Part shown: in pieces, positions 17,978 to 24,734 of the stretch | Numbering within the stretch: the first letter of the stretch is position 1 | How the letters are laid out: the number at the start of each line of letters is the position of its first letter | NCBI GenBank assembly: GCA_017544835.1 | Contig: JAFYDI010000073.1 | Coordinates: 1-32,019, forward strand | DNA: 32,019 nt | DNA from: Lachnospiraceae bacterium | GTDB lineage: Bacteria; Bacillota; Clostridia; Lachnospirales; Lachnospiraceae | Reading direction: 5' to 3' | Notes under the pieces: model-generated | What the model was told of the DNA's origin: nothing | What the model saw: the letters and a program-made list of their open reading frames with translations, nothing else | Database searches by the model: none | Translations under genes and position numbers: made by a program

Positions 17978-19213
17978 ATGTGCATCGTGATTCTGGCGAC
18001 ATTGGTGATTGTGGCAGTGGCGGCAGATTTTGTCGTGCGTACAAAGAACGACAGACTTGTCAACCTATACAAAATAGAGATTAACCGCGTGGAACATGAG
18101 CTTCGCGGGGCAACTGACACATCAGTCATAGATATAGATCTGACACAATATGAGACCATATTGGGAGTCGTGGCGCTTACGGATGACAACGCAGATTCTT
18201 TTTACGATGCAGACAACAGCTACAAGATTGCCGACATAGATGGGCACCTCTATCGTATCGAGTACAACATCGATTTATCCCGCGAAAAAAGAAGCATGCT
18301 CCGAGTAACGCATATCGTCATAGCGGTGATGCTTGCGGCAGCAGTGCTGGTGATGGTTTATATCTATTCGGCACTGATTAAGCATTTTAACAAGATTTCC
18401 GAATATCCCACGGAACTGGCTAAAGGCAACCTCACGATACCTCTTTCGGAGGAGAAAAGCCGATATTTCGGCCGCTTCCTCTGGGGACTTGATATGTTAA
18501 GAGAGAAGCTTGAAGACGAAAAAAGCAAGAATCTCGAACTTCAGAAGGAGCGTAACGTATTCCTTCTTTCGCTGTCACATGATATGAAGACGCCTATATC
18601 GGCCATCAAGCTTTATGCCGCAGCGATTAAGAAGAACCTGTACAAGGAACCTGAAAAGCTTAAAGAGGTAGGAATTAAGATTGACGAAAACGCTACGGAG
18701 GCCGAAGGGTATGTGGCCAAGATTATTTCGGCGTCGGGCGATGATTTCCTCGACTTAAACGTAAGAAAAGGTGAGTTTTATGTGTCGGATGCTATTGCAC
18801 CTATCAAAGAGTATTACACCGACAAGCTTAAGACTATAGGAACAGAGTTTACGGTCAGCACGTACACCGACGTTTTGCTAAAGGGCGACAAAGAGCGCTT
18901 TATTGAGGTTCTTCAGAATGTTTTGGAGAATGCGATTAAATATGGTGACGGAGATTACATAAAGGTTTCTTTTGCCAACGAGGAAGATGCGAGACTTATT
19001 ACTGTATCAAACAGCGGTTGCACCCTTAAAGAGGATGAAACGGAGCATATTTTCGACAGTTTCTACAGGGGCACAAACGTCGGAAGCCGCCCCGGAAGCG
19101 GATTGGGACTATACATCTGCAAGAAGCTTATTCACAAAATGGGCGGAGAAATTTTTGCGGAGACTGAAGCCGGAGAGATGAAAGTTACGGCGGTGCTTCA
19201 TAAGTCTGTCTGA
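17978..19213 (+). CDS. Membrane sensor histidine kinase
   Basis: A kinase of 411 residues if started at the ATG at 17978. One helix lies at the very N-terminus, then an extracellular sensor of about 85 residues, a second helix (about 108-130) and a HAMP-like linker. The dimerisation domain has H201 (SLSHDMKTPISAIK), followed by the ATPase domain (N-box NVLENAIKYG, G-box GSGLGLYICKKL). The frame stays open for 24 codons before the ATG but without ATG, GTG, TTG or CTG. A GAGGAAG site sits 8 nt before an ATA (17954), whereas the ATG has no Shine-Dalgarno site, so the true start may be an unusual codon adding KNIIRKNYIR-like positive residues. It pairs with the preceding response regulator. Confidence 0.92.
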   Translation: MCIVILATLVIVAVAADFVVRTKNDRLVNLYKIEINRVEHELRGATDTSVIDIDLTQYETILGVVALTDDNADSFYDADNSYKIADIDGHLYRIEYNIDLSREKRSMLRVTHIVIAVMLAAAVLVMVYIYSALIKHFNKISEYPTELAKGNLTIPLSEEKSRYFGRFLWGLDMLREKLEDEKSKNLELQKERNVFLLSLSHDMKTPISAIKLYAAAIKKNLYKEPEKLKEVGIKIDENATEAEGYVAKIISASGDDFLDLNVRKGEFYVSDAIAPIKEYYTDKLKTIGTEFTVSTYTDVLLKGDKERFIEVLQNVLENAIKYGDGDYIKVSFANEEDARLITVSNSGCTLKEDETEHIFDSFYRGTNVGSRPGSGLGLYICKKLIHKMGGEIFAETEAGEMKVTAVLHKSV

Positions 19214-19268
19214 TTCTGTGTTATTTCCAAAGGATTTTTTAAAAGTTTATTCAGATTTCTGTAATTGA

Positions 19269-19297
19269 TTGAAAACACTTTTGTGATAGATTAAAAT
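19269..19297 (+). promoter_or_regulatory. Promoter of the ireB operon
   Basis: TTGAAA (19269-19274), an exact 17-bp spacer and TAAAAT (19292-19297), about 35 bp before the ireB ATG. It starts the long housekeeping run. Confidence 0.75.
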
Positions 19298-19331
19298 AGC
19301 AAGTGTAGTACAAAGAAAGAGAGAATTTACC

Positions 19332-19595
19332 ATGGCTAATGTTGACCAGACTCAGTTCTTTAAAGTAGAACAGGAAAGACCTTTAAGCGCTTCCGAGATT
19401 CTTGAAATTGTATACAGAGCCAATGTTGAAAAAGGTTACGATGCCGTTAATCAGATTACAGGTTATCTCGTATCCGATGACCCTACCTACATAACCTCTC
19501 ACAACGATGCAAGAAAAATGGTTCGTCGTATTGAAAGAGACGAGATTATCGAGGAACTCCTTCTTTCGTATGTTAAGGCTAAAGGTTGGAACTAG
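19332..19595 (+). CDS. ireB: IreB family regulatory phosphoprotein
   Basis: A small (87-residue) cytoplasmic protein of the former DUF965 family. In Enterococcus it is phosphorylated by the PASTA kinase IreK and restrains cephalosporin resistance. The conserved core EIVYRANVEKGYDAVNQITGYLVSDDPTYITSHNDAR and the closing RIERDEIIEELLLSYVK are plain. A Thr at position 7 sits where the Enterococcus protein carries a phosphorylated Thr; this alignment is from memory. AAAGAGAG precedes the ATG. It leads the conserved ireB-ruvX-DUF1292 block. Confidence 0.95.
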   Translation: MANVDQTQFFKVEQERPLSASEILEIVYRANVEKGYDAVNQITGYLVSDDPTYITSHNDARKMVRRIERDEIIEELLLSYVKAKGWN

Positions 19596-19604
19596 GTTAG
19601 AATC

Positions 19605-20036
19605 ATGAGAATAATGGGACTCGATTTGGGCTCAAAGACAGTGGGTGTGGCAGTAAGCGACCCGCTTCTTAATGTTGCCAGAGAAGTGGAAATTATAAGG
19701 CGCAAAGAAGAGAATAAGTTAAGACAGACCCTTGCCCGCATCGAGGAACTGATTGTAGAGTACGAAATCGGCGAGATAGTGCTGGGACTTCCCCTTAACC
19801 TTGACGGAACCGAGGGCGAGAGAGCGGAATTATCCCGTGAGTTTAAGGATAAGCTCGAGCGTCGCACGGGGCTTCCCGTTCATATGTGGGACGAACGTCT
19901 TACCACTGTCGAAGCCATAGAGATAATGGATGCCGACGGCATTAAGCCTAAGGATAGAGAGAAATATGTTGACATGATTGCCGCACGTGTTATACTTGAG
20001 GGCTATATGAACTACGGCGACAAACAGGATAAATAG
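19605..20036 (+). CDS. ruvX: RuvX/YqgF family nuclease
   Basis: RNase H-fold protein of 143 residues, in other bacteria a Holliday junction resolvase and/or a pre-16S rRNA 5'-end maturation nuclease. The first catalytic Asp is D7 (IMGLDLGSKTVGVAV). LGLPLNLDG and WDERLTTVEA are the family blocks, and DMIAARVILEGYM carries the last catalytic acid. It starts 9 bp after ireB and is followed 10 bp later by the DUF1292 gene, the usual Firmicute order. Confidence 0.95.
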   Translation: MRIMGLDLGSKTVGVAVSDPLLNVAREVEIIRRKEENKLRQTLARIEELIVEYEIGEIVLGLPLNLDGTEGERAELSREFKDKLERRTGLPVHMWDERLTTVEAIEIMDADGIKPKDREKYVDMIAARVILEGYMNYGDKQDK

Positions 20037-20046
20037 GGTAGATTGT

Positions 20047-20304
20047 ATGGAGAAAATTTCTTTTGCCGGCAATAACGGTGATGCCATTGAATTTTATGTA
20101 ATTGAAAAAACCACCCTTGGCGGTGTTGATTATATGTTGGTAACCGAGAGCGAGACCGAAGACGGTGACGCGTATGTGCTGAAGGACCTTTCGAAATCGG
20201 GTGATTCGGAAGGCATCTACGAAATCGTTGATGACGAGGACGAGCTTCAAGCCGTAGGTCAGGTATTCGGCGCACTTTTAGAGGATATCGACATCCTGCA
20301 GTAG
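20047..20304 (+). CDS. DUF1292 family protein
   Basis: An acidic protein of 85 residues, mostly beta-rich, of the YrzB/DUF1292 family. Recognisable features are the early EFYVIEKTTLGGVDYMLVTE block, a central EDGDAYVLKDL and a C-terminal EIVDDEDELQAVGQVF. No catalytic motif or membrane segment is visible, and the family has no settled function. It is placed directly after ruvX and before the RNase J gene, the usual neighbourhood. Confidence 0.88.
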   Translation: MEKISFAGNNGDAIEFYVIEKTTLGGVDYMLVTESETEDGDAYVLKDLSKSGDSEGIYEIVDDEDELQAVGQVFGALLEDIDILQ

Positions 20305-20322
20305 TCAGGAGAAAGGATTTAA

Positions 20323-21999
20323 TTGAATAAAGAGAAAGAAAAGAACGTTTCAAAGCTTAAGATAATCCCCTTAGGCGGTTTGGAACAGATCGGAATGAAC
20401 ATTACTGCCTTCGAGTATGAAGACAGTATTATTGTCGTGGATTGCGGCCTTGCTTTCCCTGAAGGCGATATGCTGGGAATCGACCTTGTAATCCCCGACG
20501 TAACATATCTTAAAGAGAATATTGATAAGGTAAAGGGATTTGTAATTACCCATGGTCACGAGGACCATATCGGTGCGCTTCCTTATGTACTCAGGGAAGT
20601 TAATGTGCCTATTTATGCTACCAAGCTTACAATCGGTATCATTGAAAATAAGTTAAAAGCACATGAAGGTTTACTCAAGAACGTTAAGAGAAAGGTCGTT
20701 AAGTTCGGACAGAGCATTAACCTTGGTCAGTTCAGAGTCGAGTTTATCAAGACCAATCACTCTATCGTCGATGCGGCAGCGCTTGCAATCTTCTCCCCTG
20801 CGGGAGTAGTGGTGCACACCGGTGACTTTAAGGTTGACTATACACCTGTATACGGCGACTCCATTGACCTTGAGCGTTTTGCAACTCTCGGTAAGAAGGG
20901 TGTGCTTGCACTTATGTGCGACTCCACCAATGCAGAGCGCCCCGGCTTTACTCCTTCGGAGCGTACCGTCGGCAGAACCTTCGACACCATATTTAACGAG
21001 CACAAAAATACGCGTATCATAATTGCTACTTTTGCATCCAACGTTGACCGTGTTCAGCAGATTATCAACACTGCGCACGCTCACGGCAGAAAGGTTGCGG
21101 TGGAAGGCCGCAGCATGGTCAGCATCATTGATATTGCACAGACTTTAAAGAGAATATCCATCCCCCCGAATACACTTGTGGATGTAGACCAGATTAAGAA
21201 CTTCCCTCCCGAGCAGACGGTTATTATCACTACCGGAAGTCAGGGCGAGAGTATGGCCGCTCTTTCCAGAATGGCTAACGGTACCCACAAGAAAGTATCT
21301 ATCGGTGCGGGTGATACCGTAATTTTCTCTTCGAACCCCATCCCCGGCAACGAGAAGGCGGTTACGAAGATTATCAACGAACTTTTGGTTAAGGGCGCAG
21401 ATGTTATTTTCCAGGATGCTCACGTATCGGGACACGCATGTGCGGAAGAGATTAAGCTTATTTACTCCCTTGTACAGCCCAAGTACTCGCTCCCCGTTCA
21501 CGGAGAATACAAGCACCTAAAGGCTCAGGCCAAGATTGCCGAGTCGTTGGGATTTGAGAAGGATAAGATTGTAATCCTTCGTTCCGGCGATGTGCTTGAA
21601 CTGTCCGAAGAGAGCGCCAAGGTTGTGGATAAGGTTCCCTGCCAGTCTGTTTACGTAGACGGACTCGGTGTCGGAGATGTAGGCAACTCCGTACTTAAGG
21701 ACCGCCAGAGACTTTCCGAAAGCGGTGTCGTAATCGCAAGTATTGTTGTCGACGAATACTCAGGCACCATGATTGCGGGACCTGATGTATATACTCGCGG
21801 CTGCATTTATGAGAAAGAATCCGAAGAGATTCTGGAGGGTGCGCGTAAAGAGCTTACAAGAGCACTTAACAGTGCTTTTGACCGTAACATTTTCGACTGG
21901 GGCAAGCTTAAGACCATTATGAAGGATACGCTTTCCGATTACTTTTGGCGTACCAACAAGCGCCGCCCGGTTATCGTACCCATTATAAGCGGAGTATAG
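20323..21999 (+). CDS. Ribonuclease J
   Basis: Metallo-beta-lactamase/beta-CASP ribonuclease with 5' exonuclease and endonuclease activity in mRNA decay and rRNA maturation. The start is TTG at 20323 with GGAGAAAGG upstream. The zinc motif HGHEDH is at 77-82 in VITHGHEDHIGALPYV. HTGDFKVDYTP and CDSTNAERPG are hallmarks, the beta-CASP block spans about 205-360, and SGHACAEEIKLIYSLV and VHGEYKHL follow. The length of 558 is typical of J1/J2, and the two paralogues cannot be told apart here. It is followed by a YlbF-family gene, a protein type that in Bacillus modulates RNase Y. Confidence 0.96.
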   Translation: MNKEKEKNVSKLKIIPLGGLEQIGMNITAFEYEDSIIVVDCGLAFPEGDMLGIDLVIPDVTYLKENIDKVKGFVITHGHEDHIGALPYVLREVNVPIYATKLTIGIIENKLKAHEGLLKNVKRKVVKFGQSINLGQFRVEFIKTNHSIVDAAALAIFSPAGVVVHTGDFKVDYTPVYGDSIDLERFATLGKKGVLALMCDSTNAERPGFTPSERTVGRTFDTIFNEHKNTRIIIATFASNVDRVQQIINTAHAHGRKVAVEGRSMVSIIDIAQTLKRISIPPNTLVDVDQIKNFPPEQTVIITTGSQGESMAALSRMANGTHKKVSIGAGDTVIFSSNPIPGNEKAVTKIINELLVKGADVIFQDAHVSGHACAEEIKLIYSLVQPKYSLPVHGEYKHLKAQAKIAESLGFEKDKIVILRSGDVLELSEESAKVVDKVPCQSVYVDGLGVGDVGNSVLKDRQRLSESGVVIASIVVDEYSGTMIAGPDVYTRGCIYEKESEEILEGARKELTRALNSAFDRNIFDWGKLKTIMKDTLSDYFWRTNKRRPVIVPIISGV

Positions 22000-22033
22000 T
22001 TTTCTTTGGCTGCTTAAGGCAAGGAGGCATGTT

Positions 22034-22357
22034 ATGACAGATTTAACCTATTTAAGCAATCAGGTTCTCGATGCGATTCGCAACACTCCAGAGTATGCGG
22101 AATTTATAAGACTTCTTAATCAACTTCGTGAGAATCCCGAGCTTTATGCCCGCGTTGATGAGATGCGCGACAAGAATTTCCTGATTCAGCAGGGCGATAT
22201 CGGCGATCCCTACGATATGATGGATGCATTGACTAATGAGTACGAAGATGTTATTAATAATAAGTCGGTAGGCGAGTTTATCAATGCCGAGGTGGCACTT
22301 TGCAGAATGATACATGAATTTAACAGAAATGTTACCGCGGGTTTGGAGATAGAATAA
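22034..22357 (+). CDS. YlbF/YmcA family protein
   Basis: An all-helical protein of 107 residues of the YlbF (former DUF964) family. Conserved features are VLDAIRNTPEYAEFIRLLNQLRENPEL and a second helix pair ending in CRMIHEFNRN. In Bacillus, YlbF, YmcA and YaaT form the Y-complex that steers RNase Y and development. AAGGAGG lies 7 nt before the ATG. The gene begins 34 bp after the RNase J gene and overlaps the next gene by 1 bp. A link to RNA decay is inferred from this neighbour. Confidence 0.88.
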   Translation: MTDLTYLSNQVLDAIRNTPEYAEFIRLLNQLRENPELYARVDEMRDKNFLIQQGDIGDPYDMMDALTNEYEDVINNKSVGEFINAEVALCRMIHEFNRNVTAGLEIE

Positions 22358-22749
22358 TGAAACTTACACAGATTTTGGCCACGATTCTATCGGCAATCAT
22401 TAAGATAGCCATAGCAATCTGGATAGTTAACTTTTTGTATACCAAGACTCTGGCAGCGTACGATTTTGGGTACAGAATATTTACTGAAGCACCCATTTCA
22501 CCCGCTCCCGGAAGGGATGTGGTAGTATCTTACACTGAAGGCAAGTCCTTTAAAGACCTTGCCAAGACACTTGAAGAGAAAGGCCTTGTAAGAGACTACA
22601 AGCTTGCGATGGTGCAGATGTATGTATCCGTTTACAAGGATACCATCAAGCCCGGCGCATACACGCTCAACACATCCATGACTACCGAGGAAATGATGAA
22701 GGCAATGAGTCCTTCCAAGAACGGCTCGGAAGAAGATGAAGAGGAATAG
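22357..22749 (+). CDS. Short MltG-like membrane protein without catalytic domain
   Basis: A protein of 130 residues with one N-terminal membrane helix (about 8-30), then an extracellular module. VVVSYTEGKSFKDLAKTLEEKGLVRDYKLA resembles the LysM-like part of the endolytic transglycosylase MltG (YceG), and GAYTLNTSMTTEEMMKAM resembles the segment leading into its catalytic domain. The chain then stops in an acidic tail, so no transglycosylase active site is present. It occupies the position of mltG (yrrL) between ruvX and trmR in Bacillus. It overlaps the YlbF stop by 1 bp (TAATG). It may be a peptidoglycan-binding remnant or a regulator. Confidence 0.8.
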   Translation: MKLTQILATILSAIIKIAIAIWIVNFLYTKTLAAYDFGYRIFTEAPISPAPGRDVVVSYTEGKSFKDLAKTLEEKGLVRDYKLAMVQMYVSVYKDTIKPGAYTLNTSMTTEEMMKAMSPSKNGSEEDEEE

Positions 22750-22752
22750 CAC

Positions 22753-23397
22753 GTGATAGTTAATGAGCGCATGACCTCGTTTATAAATTCATATGCCTCG
22801 GCGGATTCCGAAGTACTTTCGGAACTTGAGAGGTTCTCACTTGAAACCAATGTACCGATTATACGCAAGGAGATGCAGACACTTATAAAGTTTCTTCTTG
22901 CCGCGCACAGTCCGCGCTCCGTTTTGGAGGTAGGAACCGCCATTGGTTTTTCCGCTGTTTTAATGGCAGATAATCTGCCCGCGGATTCCCACATCACCAC
23001 CATCGAGAAGTATGAAAAAAGAATACCGGTGGCGCGCGAGAACTTTAAGAAGTTCGGGTATGAAGACAAGATTACGCTTCTTGAAGGGGATGCCACAGAG
23101 ATACTTAAAGAGCTTACGGGTTCTTACGACTTTATATTTATGGATGCGGCGAAGGGGCAGTATATTAACTTCTTCCCGGATGTAATGAGACTTTTATCGC
23201 CCGGAGGAATTCTTCTTACCGACAATGTGATGCAGGAAGGAGATATCTTAGAGTCCAAATTCGCGGTTGAGAGACGTAACCGCACCATATACAAGCGTAT
23301 GCGCGATTATCTCTACGAGCTTACACACAACGACGAACTTACAACCGTAATTCTTCCCATCGGGGACGGAGTTACCATCAGCACCAAAAGGAAATAA
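22753..23397 (+). CDS. trmR: tRNA 5-hydroxyuridine methyltransferase TrmR (O-methyltransferase)
   Basis: SAM-dependent O-methyltransferase of 214 residues. In Bacillus, TrmR (YrrM) methylates 5-hydroxyuridine to mo5U at wobble position 34. The start is GTG with GAGGAA upstream. The SAM motif is VLEVGTAIGFSAVLMA; DYDFIFMDAAKGQY is the post-motif segment with the metal-binding Asp, and ILLTDNVMQEG follows. It is immediately followed by a U32-family gene whose relatives make the 5-hydroxyuridine precursor, so the two probably act in sequence on the same tRNA base. Confidence 0.88.
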   Translation: MIVNERMTSFINSYASADSEVLSELERFSLETNVPIIRKEMQTLIKFLLAAHSPRSVLEVGTAIGFSAVLMADNLPADSHITTIEKYEKRIPVARENFKKFGYEDKITLLEGDATEILKELTGSYDFIFMDAAKGQYINFFPDVMRLLSPGGILLTDNVMQEGDILESKFAVERRNRTIYKRMRDYLYELTHNDELTTVILPIGDGVTISTKRK

Positions 23398-23398
23398 A

Positions 23399-24643
23399 AT
23401 GACTAAGAAACCCGAACTGCTGGTTCCCGCCGGCAGCCTTGAAGTATTAAAAACTGCAGTTATATACGGAGCCGACGCTGTATTTATCGGTGGCGAGGCC
23501 TTCGGACTTCGCGCCAAGGCCAAGAACTTTTCCAAAGAGGAAATGGCCGAGGGCATTAAGTTTGCCCATGAGCACGGCGCCAAGGTTCACGTTACCGCCA
23601 ATATCCTTGCGCACAATTACGATCTTGACGGCGCCCGTGAATATTTTAAAGAGTTAAAAGAACTGAGTCCCGATGCGCTTATTATTGCCGACCCCGGCAT
23701 GTTTCAGATTGCAAGGGAAATCTGTCCCGAGATAGAAATTCACATTTCAACCCAGGCCAACAATACGAACTATGCTACCTGCAATTTCTGGTACGGCCTC
23801 GGTGCCAAGCGCGTTGTTATGGCGCGTGAGCTCTCCCTTCGCGAGATTAAGGAGATTCGTGAGAAGGTTCCTGCAGACAGAGAGATTGAGTGCTTTATCC
23901 ACGGAGCTATGTGCATTTCCTATTCAGGCAGATGCTTGCTCAGCAATTATTTTGTAGGCCGTGACGCCAACCGCGGCGCATGCACTCACCCCTGCCGCTG
24001 GAAGTATGCGGTAGTGGAGGAGAAGCGTCCCGGCGTATATCTTCCCGTTTACGAGAATGAGAGAGGAACCTTTATTTTTAACTCAAAGGACCTTTGCATG
24101 GTGGAGCATATCCCCGAGCTTGTGGATGCGGGCATAGACAGCTACAAGATTGAAGGCCGTATGAAGACTGCATTGTACGTTGCTACGGTTGCGCGTACTT
24201 ACAGGAAGGCCATCGACGATTTCTTTGAGTCACGTGAGAAATACGAGGCGAATCTTGACTGGTATCGCGAAGAGATTGCCAAGTGCACTTATCGTCACTT
24301 CTCGACAGGCTTCTATTTCGGCAAGCCCGACGAAGACAGTCAGGTATACGACTCCAATACGTATGTCAATGAATACATTTACCTCGGCACCGTAGAGCGC
24401 GCCGACGGCAATCGTGCATATATAGAGCAAAAGAACAAATTCCTCGTAGGCGACGAGATTGAAATCATGAAGCCTTCGGGAGACAATGTTAAGGTAAAGG
24501 TTCTTTCCATACAGGATGAGGATGGTAACGAGATGGAATCTTGTCCGCACTCAAGACAGAAACTCTGCATCACCTTATCAGAGCCTGCGGAAGAATATGA
24601 TATTTTACGCGTTAAGGGTGAAAAAACCACAAACGAGCAATAG
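23399..24643 (+). CDS. U32-family tRNA 5-hydroxylation protein (TrhP type)
   Basis: Annotated historically as peptidase U32. Relatives (TrhP, YrrN/YrrO) perform prephenate-dependent 5-hydroxylation of U34 in tRNA. The 414-residue chain starts PELLVPAGSLEVLKTAVIYGADAV. The family block ECFIHGAMCISYSGRCLLSNY and NRGACTHPCRW supply the cysteines expected to bind an Fe-S cluster. SYKIEGRMKTALYVA is also diagnostic. A C-terminal beta domain spans about 320-414. It is one base after trmR's stop and coupled to it. Only one U32 gene is seen here, whereas Bacillus has two neighbouring ones. Confidence 0.93.
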   Translation: MTKKPELLVPAGSLEVLKTAVIYGADAVFIGGEAFGLRAKAKNFSKEEMAEGIKFAHEHGAKVHVTANILAHNYDLDGAREYFKELKELSPDALIIADPGMFQIAREICPEIEIHISTQANNTNYATCNFWYGLGAKRVVMARELSLREIKEIREKVPADREIECFIHGAMCISYSGRCLLSNYFVGRDANRGACTHPCRWKYAVVEEKRPGVYLPVYENERGTFIFNSKDLCMVEHIPELVDAGIDSYKIEGRMKTALYVATVARTYRKAIDDFFESREKYEANLDWYREEIAKCTYRHFSTGFYFGKPDEDSQVYDSNTYVNEYIYLGTVERADGNRAYIEQKNKFLVGDEIEIMKPSGDNVKVKVLSIQDEDGNEMESCPHSRQKLCITLSEPAEEYDILRVKGEKTTNEQ

Positions 24644-24674
24644 CTTTCTTTTGCTTATTTATCTATCTGTTATA

Positions 24675-24704
24675 TTGACCGAACTTACGATTTTGGAGTA
24701 AAAT
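24675..24704 (+). promoter_or_regulatory. Putative promoter of the glutamine synthetase gene
   Basis: TTGACC (24675-24680), an 18-bp spacer and TAAAAT (24699-24704), giving a roughly 25-nt leader. Confidence 0.6.
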
Positions 24705-24734
24705 CCATTAAAAAGCATAAAAGAGGAAACCGAC

